Assembly (NCBI GenBank): GCA_010015745.1
Contig: ML978213.1
Coordinates: 143,459-207,458, forward strand
Direction of reading: 5' to 3'
Length of the DNA stretch: 64,000 nucleotides
Source of the DNA: Setomelanomma holmii
Taxonomy: Eukaryota > Ascomycota > Dothideomycetes > Pleosporales > Phaeosphaeriaceae
Below the pieces are notes generated by a model. That model was not told the DNA's origin. It did not search any database and saw only the letters and a program-made list of their open reading frames with translations. The position numbers and the translations under genes were made by a program. Positions 43,200 through 54,910 of this stretch are shown one piece after another (the first letter of the stretch is position 1; each line of letters opens with the position of its first letter).

Positions 43200-44080
43200 A
43201 TGGCAAACGTACTGGGTGGAGGGGATGGCATGATGGGAGGGTTTCCGCTGGAACAATGGTTTTACGAGATGCCCGTGTGCACAAGATGGTGGATGACGGC
43301 AGCGCTGAGTGCAAGCGTCCTTGTCCAATGCCACATCATCTCCCCATTCCAGCTCTTCTACAGTGTGCGGACCGTCTTCTTCAAGAGCCAGGTACGCTGA
43401 AGTTATGTATATTCGGTCAGGGTATAAGCTTACACTACGATAGTACTGGCGACTCATAACAACGTTCTTCTACTTCGGTCCACTCAGCCTCGACCTCCTC
43501 TACCACATTTTTTTCCTCCAGCGCTACTCACGCCTACTCGAAGAATCGTCCGGACGCTCGCCGGCCCATTTCTCATGGCTGTTGACATTTGCTTCGACAC
43601 TGCTGCTCTGCATAGCTCCCATGTTTTCAATGGCATTCCTAGGATCGGCGCTCAGCAGTACCCTCATCTACATTTGGAGTCGAAAGAACCCGGATACTAT
43701 GTTAAGCTTTCTGGGCTTGCTCGTATTCAAGGCTCCTTACCTGCCTTGGGTCCTGCTCATTTTCTCACTTATCATGCACGGGACGGTGCCAAAAGACGAG
43801 ATGTGCGGTATCGTAGTCGGTCACAGTAGGTCTCTCGAAATGGCGATAAAGGTTGAGCTAACAAGCAATAGTTTGGTACTACTTTAACGATATCTACCCG
43901 CCACTACACGAAGGTCACAGCCCTCTAGATCCGCCGGCTTGGTGGGTCCGCCTGGTAGAAGGGCGACGTCCCGTGGCAGAGGATCCCGTGGCAGAGGATC
44001 CCGTGGCAGAGGATCCCGTGGAAGAGGTAGACGCTGCAGATGCCCCCATGGACGCTCAAGAAGTTGCACCTATACAATAG
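43200..44080 (+). CDS. Derlin (Der1-like) ERAD membrane protein
   Basis: Exons 43200-43391, 43444-43825 and 43872-44080 give 260 residues. The start MANVLGGGDGMMGGFPLEQW precedes WFYEMPVCTRWWMTAALSAS (TM1). The conserved WR of Derlins lies in FFKSQYWRLITTFFYFGPLS, across intron 1, and the later helices include LLLCIAPMFSMAFLGSALS and LPWVLLIFSLIMHGTVP, then DEMCGIVVGHIWYYFNDIYP. Derlins are inactive rhomboids that help extract misfolded proteins from the ER with Hrd1 and Cdc48. The C-terminal tail has a short tandem repeat, VAEDP times three plus a variant VEEVD-type end (15-nt units, 43971-44020). No SHP box is obvious. Der1 versus Dfm1 assignment is not resolved. Confidence 0.9.
43971..44020 (+). 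repeat. 15-bp tandem repeat inside the Derlin gene
   Basis: The unit CCCGTGGCAGAGGAT recurs three times in tandem, followed by a fourth with one change (GTGGAAGAGG), encoding repeated VAEDP in the acidic cytosolic tail. Unit length is a multiple of three, so copy-number change keeps the frame. Confidence 0.85.
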
Positions 44081-44731
44081 CATGGCTAGTTGCATGTTCT
44101 GGAGTTGGCGTATATTTCTTGTTCTGAGATACCCTGTCTACGTTCAGGTAGACTTAATTGCAACCCTGACCCATCATTGAAGTTTCTTGTGGCTCAAGCA
44201 TCGTATTGAGGCACTCTGTCAACCATCTTGGGATTTGCAGTACTACGTGCTCATTTGTTTGAAACACCCTGCATGTATACGCTTCGGTAACAACGGCATG
44301 AACGAGTACTTTCCGTGATTTGCAATAGGGCCTCACCAGATATTTACCGCTTTAGTGGAGTTTCTCTGATCCCAGAGATCCGGCTAGAATTTGAGGCTCT
44401 CGCATTAGCCAATCGATCCTCCTGTGTGCCTGCCATGTTACAGATATACTAGGCCAAAAAGGGAAGGCACCTTATTCCAGTTAGTATCTCCGCACACGTG
44501 CATATCACTACCTCAAGCTTCGTATGAGGCGTTGTGGCCACGGAACGGACTTGGCCGACATCGTTGATAAGTAGATGGGCTAAGGTGGGCAGCGACAAGT
44601 ACTTATGGATGAAAGGTCCCCGACATTTCCTGGTTCACGCCCTGTCATATACCCCACGCCAAACACCTACCTTGAGTAGTCCTGAAGGCCAGTACACCAT
44701 TCTTGGGTCCTTTTTAACACGACCACTCAGA
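44081..44731. other. Intergenic, promoter of the nuclease gene
   Basis: The plus frame is open from 44534 into the nuclease gene, but the ATG at 44732 gives a clean signal peptide. A T-rich TTTTTAA lies about 20 bases upstream of that ATG. No gene is seen. Confidence 0.45.
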
Positions 44732-45739
44732 ATGGCCTCCCTCAAGATCATGCTGCCTCTTATGGCCGTCCTTCCAGGTTATGTTGATGCATGGGGATCT
44801 CTTGGCCACACGACTGTCGCCTACATCGCTCAGAACTTCGTGTGCGAGAAGACCGCCGAATTCGCGAAACAGCTTTTGAACGACACCTCGTCTGCGTACC
44901 TCGCCAACGTTGCGACTTGGGCAGACAGCTACCGGTACGAAAAGGGTGGTGCATTCAGTTCCGTGTACCACTATATCGACGCCCTTGACAACCCACCCGA
45001 GAGCTGCAACATCGATTATGAGCGAGACTGCCCGGAGGAGGGTTGCATCATTTCAGCCATCTCCAATTACTCCACCCGTGCGTTTCAGAAAGAAATCGGC
45101 ATTGTTGAGCAGCAGAAGGCTTTGAAATGGGTCGTTCACTTTGTCGGCGATGTTCACCAACCTCTTCACGTCGAGAACATTGCTGTCGGAGGCAATCTGA
45201 TTAACGTTACATTTGATGGAGCAAAGACGAATCTGCATGCTATTTGGGATACCGCTATTCCACAAAAGGCTATTGGCAACTTCTCTCAGGCGAATGCTCT
45301 CGCTTGGGCGGCCAACTTGACATCTGAGATCAAGCACGGCCAGTATAAGAAGGAGTCTCGTACATGGCTGAAGGGCATTGATGCGTCGGACGCGATCGAC
45401 AGCTCGCTCGTATGGGCTCGGGACGCCAACAAGTTCGTATGCTCTACCGTTCTGCCCAACGGACCGGACGCTGTATTCGCGCAGGAGCTGTATGGTGCTT
45501 ACTACGAGACTGCCATTCCTGTCGTGAAGAAGCAGATTGCCAAGGCTGGATACAGGCTGGCTGCCTGGTTGGACGCCATTGTCGAGGCCGCAGAAGAGCA
45601 TGGGCATGGTCACGGAAAGGGCGGCAAGCTGGTGAAGAAGAGCGATGCAAAGTTGGAGCCATGGATGGACGAGGCAAGGCAAGCCCGGAGAGACTTTGGA
45701 GGTGATTGCGGGTGCGGAGCTGAGGAGCATGTGCACTGA
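44732..45739 (+). CDS. S1/P1-type zinc nuclease, secreted
   Basis: One exon, 335 residues. A signal peptide (KIMLPLMAVLPGYVDA) is cleaved before Trp21, which in this family becomes the N-terminal zinc ligand. All expected zinc ligands are visible: WGSLGH, ATWAD, VYHYID, HFVGDVHQPLH and HAIWD. Several N-glycosylation sites occur (NDTS, NYS, NVT, NFS, NLT). The fold cuts single-stranded DNA and RNA and releases 5'-nucleotides, typically for phosphate or nucleoside scavenging. The C-terminus is unusual: after the fold it adds a His/Gly-rich segment (EEHGHGHGKGGK), a Lys-rich linker and a final Cys/His cluster (GDCGCGAEEHVH), which may bind extra metal. Confidence 0.94.
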   Translation: MASLKIMLPLMAVLPGYVDAWGSLGHTTVAYIAQNFVCEKTAEFAKQLLNDTSSAYLANVATWADSYRYEKGGAFSSVYHYIDALDNPPESCNIDYERDCPEEGCIISAISNYSTRAFQKEIGIVEQQKALKWVVHFVGDVHQPLHVENIAVGGNLINVTFDGAKTNLHAIWDTAIPQKAIGNFSQANALAWAANLTSEIKHGQYKKESRTWLKGIDASDAIDSSLVWARDANKFVCSTVLPNGPDAVFAQELYGAYYETAIPVVKKQIAKAGYRLAAWLDAIVEAAEEHGHGHGKGGKLVKKSDAKLEPWMDEARQARRDFGGDCGCGAEEHVH

Positions 45740-46341
45740 TTCTGTAATTAGGCTGCCTGTATACATTCAGATATGAAGTGACGATGCAACGAGAAAAGCC
45801 AAATGCAATTAATCTAGTCATGCTTCGATTTGACCATCATGTTGCCGATAGTTTTTCATCTCTACTGAGCTTAGGCCGAGGAGCATGGTGAATGTTGGTA
45901 TTCTTAGATTGTGGCATTCCTCATCTAGATTGGACAAATCGATCATGTGCTCAGGCGTTTTGCTGCCTGGAGACGCGTCAGTTTCTACCCCACTTCCTGC
46001 AGCTGCTTCAAGTCTGTCTAGAACAACTCGGACGCCATCGCAGCCTGAGTGAACAAAAGGGTATCGATTCGCTCTCCTTTCTCCGCTTGTTGCAGCTCTT
46101 TGCCAGAATTCGCCACCACTATCGTGACGGCGCGTCTCAATCGATCGCGGGCTACCTCTCGGCACGGGCCAGGGGTACATTTCATCCTCGATTCACATCG
46201 ACATCCCAGGGCATCTTCTCTTTGCGCTCTTGTTCGTGTATCTGTCTCTCGTCGCGGTGAGCGCCGTCTATCACCTTTGCATCTTTCAATCGTTGTTCGA
46301 GCAGCCATTCCGCATATCATTGAGCACAGCGCCCTTAGAGA
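45740..46341. other. Intergenic with possible coding remnant
   Basis: Between the nuclease and RAD16. On the minus strand the frame reading KELQQAEKGERIDTLLF and then ASELF is followed, after a TAG, by TDLKQLQEVG, another TAG, and KLTRLQAAKRLST. It looks like a coiled-coil protein remnant with two stops but matches no family I know. Confidence 0.35.
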
Positions 46342-49300
46342 ATGGCGCCTCGTCGATCAGGCCGCAGCTCACTTTTGAGCGCGACCGATCGAACAGCTTC
46401 GCCTTCACTGACAACAGAACGCAGTACGTCTCATGCGCTAATTGAGTTGCACTTACTTTTCAAACTCCGAATCGAGTTGTTTGCTAACCTTGGCCGCAGC
46501 TGCCTCAGGCAAATCGCCCGTGGCCGCACTTCGCCACTTGCAGAAGCGCACTCGAACTTCCCGCAACCTCGTACCCAACTCCTCTGACAACGACGAGATC
46601 GACAGAATCGACGAGACCGACCCAACCGACCCGCCTTCGAGTGTTCGACGAGTCCTGAAAGAGGTGTCCATACCCGCAATGAGATCCCGCAAGCCTCTTC
46701 CCACTCGTGGAAGGCCCGCTAAAGCAGATTCTCAGCCAGCTGAACAAGACAGCTCGAATGGATCGCCCTCACTTGAGAATTCGGACTATGATACGCCTGG
46801 AACGAGCATCTCAACCACGCCAGCTGCGTCGAGCCGCCGTGGCAAGATGTCAGCACAGAAGAGCGGCCTCAGCAAGGCTGTTTCGGCATCACTGAGCCGA
46901 TCCTCATCGCTGAAAAGGTTGCATAACTCTGTATTAGATTCTGACGAGGAAAACGAGGCGATCGATGCTGACGCTGAACTCGCTCTGCAGATGCAAATGG
47001 CGGAGGACGATATATTGCATCCCAGCAAGCGAGTGAAGGTTGAAACTGAGGAGGACGATGTCGATCTCACAGATGATGATATTGTTCGTCCTAAGGCGAA
47101 AGCCAGTTGCCGTCGCGCGAAGGGCAAGGCGAAGCTGGAGGAAGACATCTCTAATGTTGCAGATTCGCTACTTAAAGAGCTCTTAACACCGCCATCCTAT
47201 AAGGGCAAAGGCAAAGGGAAAGCGACCAGCGCCACCCAAGTTCGCAAGCAGAGCCGCTCGGCTCGATCAAGTGCGAAGAAGACGGCATTTATCGAGGACG
47301 ACTTCCTTGATCAAAGCGATTCTGATGAAGAAGAGTTTCAGCCGGAGGATGCAGAATCCGTGCTTAGCGACCCAGATACGCCCATGGTTAGCGATAGCGA
47401 GGAGGAGCCGCTCATGGTTGTAAGCTCCCGAATGATGAAGACCGCAAAACGAGCATCGAAACCGCTGAGGAGCAAGAAGAAGAAATCTATCGCCGAAGAG
47501 GTCGAGAATAAGCGACGACGTGCGCGATTCGCACACATTGAGGACAAATGGGAGCGCAAACGAGCCATGAACCGTGAACGCGCAGAACAGCAGCACCCGA
47601 AGCTGCTTTCGATGTGGAAAGACCTGGAGAAGGTGCCTGTGCTCGAGACACAGAAGGCTGAGCAGCCAAAATCGATCAGCCGCCGTTTGAAACCCTTCCA
47701 GCTTGAGGGACTGAGCTGGATGATCCGTCAGGAGAAGACACATTACAAAGGTGGTCTTCTTGGTGACGAGATGGGGATGGGCAAGACAATTCAGGCTGTC
47801 TCGCTGATCATGTCCGACTACCCAGCGAAGGAGCCAACCCTCGTCTGTGTTCCGCCTGTTGCACTTATGCAATGGTCCAACGAGATTCGTGAGTATACCG
47901 ACAACAAACTCAAGGTCCTTGTGTACCACGGCACAAACTCTAAATGCAAAAATATGTCTGTCAAGGAATTGAGAAGTTACGATGTCATCATGGTGTCGTA
48001 CAACAGTCTTGAGTCCCTACATCGCAAGGAGACGAAGGGCTGGTCGCGCGGAGAAGACATCATCAAGGAGGCTTCGCCACTTCACGCCATCAAGTTTCAT
48101 CGACTCATCCTCGATGAAGCACATAGCATTAAGTCACGCAACACAGGTGTCGCAAAGGCTTGTTTTGCTCTACAGGGTAACTTCAAGTGGTGTTTGTCTG
48201 GCACTCCAGTTCAGAATCGCATCGGAGAGTTCTTCTCACTGCTTCGGTTCCTCGAGGTTAGACCTTTCGCCGACTACTTCTGTCGTTCATGCGACTGCGA
48301 GAAGTTGCACTGGGCTACCGATGACGATCACATGTGCGTTGCTTGCAATCACGGTGCTTCGGAGCACATTTCCGTCTTCAATCAAGAGCTCTTGAATCCC
48401 ATCACCGGCGATGATCCAGAGCTACGTGAAGATGCATTGACGAAGCTTCACATGATTACCGCTCGAATCATGTTGCGTCGCATGAAACGCGATCACACAA
48501 ACTCAATGGTAAGTTGGCCACGCCTCCCGCTCGTTCCTCGTCTAACATATACCGGTAGGAACTCCCTATGAAGGACATCATCATTCACAACGAGTTCTTC
48601 AGCGACATTGAGCGGGATTTCTCATCGTCCATCATGACCAACTCTACTCGGAACTTCGACACATATGTTGCCCAAGGTGTGATGCTCAACAACTATGCTA
48701 ACATCTTCGGTTTGATTATGCAGATGCGGCAGGTCGCAAATCACCCTGATCTGCTTCTCAAAAAGAATGCTGCCGAGGGTGCCCAGAATGTTTACGTGTG
48801 CAACATCTGCGACGAACCAGCCGAGGACGCTGTGCGGTCCCGCTGCCACCACGAGTTCTGCCGAGCTTGCGTGAAGGACTTTATGGACACGTGTGAGGCC
48901 TCTGGCACCGACGCAGACTGCCCTCGATGTCACATTGCGTTGACCATCGACTTTGAGCAGCCAGAGCTCGAGCAAGATGAAGATTCAGTCAAGAAAACGT
49001 CAATCATCAACCGCATCAAGATGGAGAACTGGACTTCATCAACTAAGATCGAGATGCTGGTGTATGATCTCTACAAGCTACGAAGCAAGAAGCAGACTTT
49101 GAAGTCCATCGTCTTCAGCCAGTTCACATCGATGCTGCAGCTTATTGAATGGCGTTTACGACGTGCTGGATTCAACACCGTCATGTTAGACGGTAGTATG
49201 ACACCTGCTATGCGACAGAAGAGTATCGACCACTTCATGACAAATCCAAATGTGGAGGTTTTCCTCGTGTCTCTCAAAGCTGGAGGCGTTGCTCTCAACC

Positions 49301-49609
49301 TCACGGAGGCCTCCAGAGTCTTCATCGTCGATCCGTAAGTTTTCTTGACTTTCGCCACGAGTCTTTGCTGATAGCTCTAGATGGTGGAATCCCGCCGCCG
49401 AGTGGCAGTCGGCCGATCGATGCCATCGTATCGGTCAAAAACGGCCTTGTGTCATCACTCGTCTGTGCATCGAAGACAGTGTCGAGTCTCGAATGGTTGC
49501 GCTGCAAGAGAAGAAGGCTGCCATGATTGCGGGCACCGTCAACAACGACAAGGTCGCCATGGATCGTCTGAGTCCAGAAGACCTGCAGTTCCTGTTCCGC
49601 GGTACATGA
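46342..49609 (+). CDS. RAD16: SNF2-family RING ATPase Rad16
   Basis: Four exons, 46342-46423, 46500-48508, 48559-49334 and 49381-49609, give 1031 residues. The N-terminal 380 residues are acidic/basic low complexity with several NLS-like runs. The SNF2 ATPase follows: LKPFQLEGLSWMIRQE, GGLLGDEMGMGKTIQA (Walker A), RLILDEAHSIK (DEAH box II) and CLSGTPVQNRIGEF. A C3HC4 RING is inserted in the second lobe (CNICDEPAEDAVRSRCHHEF, then CRACVKDF and CPRCH). The last helicase motifs are VFSQFTSML, LDGSMTPAMRQ, LVSLKAGGVALNLTEA and WWNPAAEWQSADRCHRIGQ. This layout matches yeast Rad16, which with Rad7 performs global-genome nucleotide excision repair and is part of a ubiquitin ligase. Intron 3 splits the WWNP motif. 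Confidence 0.95.
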
Positions 49610-50723
49610 GTAGCATGGCTGAAACCATAAGCTTCTTGGGGGCAAGGCCATATATACCTTATGGTCCTTCTAGAAGAACCGTGACAACAGTCACCTGGAT
49701 CATGGGTGAGATGAACATTCTACGGAATATGAGTACGCACTTCGCTGCAGGCATCGCAAATTATGAAGATCTCAGTCTTTCAAGCAGGTCTTACAAGAGC
49801 ATAGATGGTTTAATCAAGTACAAATACTAGATCGCGAAATTCGCACCGTGAACATCAAGACGTTATTTGAGGATTTTGGCGTAGTTTTGACTCCGACAAC
49901 TTGACGTGAGTGTAGTGCAAGTTTGCCCTGGTTTTGTGATGAACTGGGAACCATACAACTAAGTCACCGGGCGGTCAAAGAGACGGATGAAAAAACATTG
50001 CACCGTAGAGAAGCACCTAAGTTCGCTCGTGGCAACTATATTAATTCGAGCGCAACTAAACTTAGTGCGGTTTTTGCCAAGCTATGACGTGCATCGTGAC
50101 CGTGGCTCAGTCCTCTGCAGTAGATGAGATGAACTGGCACATGTTTGGATATCGGCGAAGATACTTATTATCCGATACAAAAGCAACGACGAGAAACATC
50201 CAGTTGCTAATGGTCACTTGAGCATCTTGAAAGATGGCCTGTGGTACGCGAACTTTCCGCAACATGCAGTTACCCACAATTCGTGCCTACCCTTCCGCAT
50301 GACAGACTCTGGCTTATGGACCATTTCTTAAGGCCTGTAGACATTTCTTTGAAGGTCTCCGAGCGTGTATGTCCCCCAGTGTGCACCCGAGGAGAAAGTG
50401 TGGTTGGAGGTGTTGCTCGTACGTAATTTTACGTAAAGCAGCGCTGAATGCGTAGGAGCTTCGCTGAGATCGCCATGTTTTGGTACATGCACGACACACA
50501 TGTGCACAAGCACGTCAGGGTACGTAGCTGAGTTGCAATGCGGTGCCTTTGTATCCCCTAAAATGGGAAGGTTCTCGGAATCGACATGCGAATTTGCACC
50601 GTGACAGCCGTCTGTGCCAATGGTGTGTGCGACGCGTACGGCCTTACAATACCCTGCGTTCTCTTATAGGAGCTGGCCAGCCCTGACTACTGGTCCCGTT
50701 ATAGATCCTTGTTTTTGCGCGAG
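49610..50723. other. Intergenic, no gene seen
   Basis: About 1.1 kb. Short open frames (49381-49830 plus, 50241-50513 both strands) are not convincing. No tRNA-like cloverleaf or repeat is found by eye. Confidence 0.4.
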
Positions 50724-51749
50724 ATGGGTATATTCGACAGAGCTCGGGATTGGGATCTCGATCTGGATCGGTATCTCAATCCCATCCTCCCTCCATCGCA
50801 GTTGCACAGACTTCCGACTTCAGTCTCGAAATTCTTGGGATATAGAAAGGTGCAAAGACAAGACGTTGGAAATATCCTGGGCGCGTTTTGGTCGTTGGTC
50901 GGAGCATTCTGTGGCTTGGCGGTGATTGCGGCCGTGTTCAACAACACAGGCAGCATACAGCGGCATCAACCTCCAGCACTCATTGCGTCTTTCGTGTGTT
51001 GTTGATTCTCTCCTATGCAAAGCCACTGTTGCTGACATTTGTTGAAGGGAGCTTCCGCCATACTGGAGTACAACGCCATCCGGTCCCCGCTTGGACAACC
51101 ACGAAATGCTCTTCTTGGTCATACATTCTCTGCTCTCATTGGCGTGGGAATCTCCAAACTCTTTCAGTATCATCCAGACTACGAGTCTATCAAGTGGATA
51201 GCCGGGGCGGTGGCATGCGGCACAGCATCCGCCGTGATGTTGCTTACTGGGACGGTTCACCCCCCGGGCGGCGCATCTGCTGTGCTCGCAGCCACTGAAC
51301 CTGTGATAACGGCGATGGGATGGTACTTTGTTGGCCTCGTAGTGTGGGGCACTACGCTGATGGTTCTGGTCGGACTTGTTATCAACAACGTCCAGAGACA
51401 ATTCCCAGTCTATTGGTGGACGCCTGTGGACCTGGCCAGAAGGAAGAAAGACGACGAAGAAATTGTGGCCAATGGACAAAGGGATGTAGTGAAGAGAATT
51501 GAAGACGAAATCGATCAAGATGATGGGACGATACGAATCACTGGGTCGGAAGTGCTCCTACCAGCTGATCTAAGTCTGAATGCGGAAGAAACTACAATGC
51601 TACAAAGTCTGAAAGAGCGACTGAGGAAGAGCATAGACAGGAAAGAGGAAAAGGAAACAGAAAGATCAGACTCAACGAGCGGACGAAGCAGCACAGAATT
51701 CACAATGGTACCCAGCAGGAGCGACGTTGGCGATGCAACAAGTAGTTGA
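50724..51749 (+). CDS. HPP-family integral membrane protein
   Basis: Exons 50724-50993 and 51048-51749 give 323 residues (intron 54 nt, GTGTGT to AAG). It starts MGIFDRARDWDLDLDRYLNP. The first helix, LGAFWSLVGAFCGLAVIAAV, is followed by hydrophobic segments with the family signature GTVHPPGGASAVLAA and LGHTFSALIGVGISKLF, then WYFVGLVVWGTTLMVLVGLV. NVQRQFPVYWWTP ends the membrane part. HPP proteins have four helices; related bacterial and plant members transport nitrite. The C-terminal third is a charged cytosolic tail with a predicted helix (LQSLKERLRKSIDRKEEKE). Function in fungi is not established. Confidence 0.88.
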
Positions 51750-52475
51750 ATGCTGCCGTTATCTTGGGGTGGAGCATCGAGTAGATAAGGCTAGCCAACC
51801 CACGTCGCGAACACACTGTCTCCGAGGAATACTTCACGATCTGTGCTGAACGAGTTCTCTTATGGTTGGACTGCGAGCACATCCTACGTGTCTGTGGGAG
51901 CACATTATGCATTGCAGTGAATGTCCAGAATCCGTTTAAGAGGCGATTTTATCGACCTCGGAAATGTTGCGGAAAGTATTGGTGGACTGTACGTACACAG
52001 AATGGCAGCCTCGTCTCAGAGCATAGGAGGGCAAACTCTCGAGTCCAGTCGGTGCTTCAAAGCAGCCCTGCAGGAAAGTGTGTGGTTACTTGGTCCTGTG
52101 AATGCATTTGTGTTGGGTGCAGAAATATTTGGCGCCTTAGTTGCCCGACCAAAGAAGCTTGGAATGGTCGGCGCCCGATTGGCTGTGCTGGTGTCGCCAC
52201 AAGCAGCTGCGAAAGAAAAATGACATACGCCGGCTTTCAAGGACTGTTTGCTGACTTGACTTTTAATTCACTTCTGCCTGTGTGCACGCTTCCTACGACT
52301 ACCCTCCGCCTCCTATATACCCAGTCGCTCCTCACCAGAAGCGGCATCTTTGTTCATCGAACGTACTATCGATAAGGCGCGGGGCTTTTTTGACGCTCTA
52401 ACCTTACCACGAAATTTCAGTCGCTCCCTCAACACCCCACACCGCACCTCTTCTACCTCACACACCACCGGCACC
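51750..52475. other. Intergenic, promoter of ARB1
   Basis: A 100-codon frame at 51921-52223 is open from an ATG but shows no family match. A TATATAC lies at 52315-52321. The CA-rich leader before 52476 fits a highly expressed gene. Confidence 0.4.
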
Positions 52476-54449
52476 ATGGTCTCTGCATCCAAGGCCGCCC
52501 GCCAGGCCAAGCGCGCTGCTGATGGCGCCGACAAGCCCAAGAAGTCAGCCACTTCGAAGCTCTCGTCCAAGGCCAACTCCAAGAATGCCTCCAAGGCTTC
52601 GTCGGTCAACGGCGACGAGGATCTTGCTGAGGATCTGGAGCTCAACGAGGAGGTCAAGAAGCTCACACTACAGGAGGACAAGCACGGCCTGTCCGACCGC
52701 GTCACCACAGGTGTCCTCGCATCGCTGGCAGCGTCCCGCGACGTCAAGATTACATCTGCCTCGCTCGTTTTCCACGGCAAGGTCCTCTTCAACGACACCA
52801 CACTCGAGGTCAACTACGGCCGTCGCTATGGACTTTTGGGTGAGAACGGCTGCGGAAAGACGACGCTACTCAAGGCCATCGACAAGCGCGAGTTTCCCTT
52901 CCCTGACCACATCGACATCTACCTGCTGAACCAGGGCGCACCCAAGACCGAGTTGGGCGCGCTCGAGTGGGTCGTCCGTGAGGCCGAGAACGAGCTCGCC
53001 CGCCTCGAGAAACTCGCTGAGGACATTCTCGAGAAGGACGGGCCCGAGAGTCCTATCCTGGAGGAGATTTACGAAGTAGGCAGCCGTTCAACTCAATTAT
53101 CAACAATGCCCCACTGACAGTATCACAGCGTCAAGAAGACATGGACCCGTCCACCTTCCACACTCGCGCATCGCTCATCCTCACCGGTCTCGGCTTCAAC
53201 AAGGTCACCATCAACAAGAAGACAAAGGACATGTCTGGTGGATGGCGTATGCGTGTTGCTCTTGCCAAGGCGCTCTTCGTCAAGCCTGCATTGCTGCTGC
53301 TCGACGACCCGACTGCCCATTTGGACTTGGAGGCCTGCGTGTGGCTTGAGGAGTACATGAAGAAGTGGGACCGCACACTGATCCTCGTCTCGCATTCCAT
53401 GGACTTCCTGAACGGTGTCTGCACAAACATGATCGACATGCGCATGAAGCAGCTTCTGTACTACGGTGGTAACTACGACACATACATCAAGACACGAACG
53501 GAGCAGGAGGTCAACCAGACAAAGGCCTACGAGAAGCAGCAGGACGAGATCAAGCACATCAAGAAGTTCATCGCTTCGGCCGGTACCTATGCCAACTTGG
53601 TCAGGCAAGCCAAGTCACGCCAGAAGATTCTCGACAAGATGGAGGCAGATGGTTTGATCCAGCCCGTCATTGCCGACCGTGTCTTCACCTTCCGCTTCGC
53701 CGATGTCGAAAAACTACCTCCGCCTGTGCTCTCGCTCGATGATGTCACATTCTCCTACTCGGGCGACACCAAAGACAACCTATACGAGAACCTCGATTTT
53801 GGTGTCGACATGGACTCGCGAACAGCCCTTGTTGGACCCAATGGTGTCGGCAAGTCGACATTGCTCAACATCTTCACGGGCAAACTCAGCCCCACCAGTG
53901 GTGTCGTGTCTCGCCATACCCACTTGAAGCTCGGTGTGTACAGCCAGCATTCTGCTGAGCAGCTTGATCTCACAAAGTCCTCGCTCGACTTCGTTCGCGA
54001 CAAGTTCCACCATATCAGCCAGGATCTGCAGTACTGGCGCCAACAGCTGGGTCGCTACGGCTTGACTGGTGAGTCTCAGACGGCAAAGATGGCTACCTTA
54101 TCCGATGGTCAGAAGTCGCGTATTGTGTTCGCGCTGTTGGCTATTGAGGGCCCCAACATGTTGCTCCTGGACGAGCCGACCAACGGTCTGGATATTCCTA
54201 CAATCGACAGTTTGGCAGATGCCATCAACGCTTTCAGCGGTGGTGTTGTTGTTGTATCTCACGACTTCCGGTAAGCATTCCCAATCGATTTTTCACAACC
54301 CTTCCTTGCTAATGAGTAATAGATTGCTCGACAAGATCGCAAAGGACATTATGGTGTGTGAGCACAAGACTGTCCGACGCTGGGACGGCAGCATCGGCGA
54401 GTACAAGAACCATCTCCGAAAGAAGATGTCGTCGACTGGTGCGCTCTAG
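52476..54449 (+). CDS. ARB1: ABC-F ATPase Arb1 (ribosome biogenesis)
   Basis: Exons 52476-53075, 53129-54270 and 54323-54449 give 622 residues. A basic N-terminus (SKAARQAKRAADGADKPKK) precedes two ABC cassettes and no membrane domain, the ABC-F layout. Cassette 1: GLLGENGCGKTTLLKAI (Walker A), DMSGGWRMRVALAKALF (signature) and ALLLLDDPTAHLD (Walker B). Cassette 2: ALVGPNGVGKSTLLNIF, the signature-like LSDGQKSRIVFALLA, NMLLLDEPTNGLDI and VVVSHDFR. The linker KQQDEIKHIKKFIASAGTYA between cassettes is the ABC-F hallmark. The order and spacing match yeast Arb1 / human ABCF2, which acts in 40S and 60S biogenesis. Walker B of cassette 1 ends DDPT rather than DEPT, as known for this family. Confidence 0.94.
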
Positions 54450-54910
54450 AATGTTTCCAGTTGAGTTTTGCAAACTTGCATGCGTCTTTTGAGCTACGGG
54501 ACGCGCGTAGAAAAAAGTCATGGCCTTAGAGCAGGGTTTAGGATACCTCTGCAGTAGGCTGGCAGCTCCGCGCGACCTGCTTCAGTGTCTTTCTGCATGA
54601 GTAGAGGCATCTGGATTCTGCGTTACGATGCATTGGGCTTTTAGAGGCGTTGCTAGAATCGTGACTTACGAACAGAATGACATCAAATAGAACATGATAC
54701 CACTATTTGATGTGTTTCCAGCATGACAGTGTGGCGCGTTATGATGATGATGGACTTCCAGCACGTACCAACCAGCGAGCTGTGAGCAGTGACGACCGAC
54801 ACCCCGCAAGCTTGACCTCCGATCATGGCTCTTCACGACCATTCTCACAAAAATATACTGAATACCCTTTCTCTCATTCGCTGGCCTTCGGAAGTTACCT
54901 TCTGCCCGCC
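54450..54910. other. Intergenic ARB1 / FYV10
   Basis: Head-to-tail spacing between two co-oriented genes. No other feature is seen. Confidence 0.45.

Noticed and set aside
51921..52223. A 100-codon ATG-led frame upstream of ARB1
   Set aside because: No family match and it lies in the promoter region; kept only as a mention.
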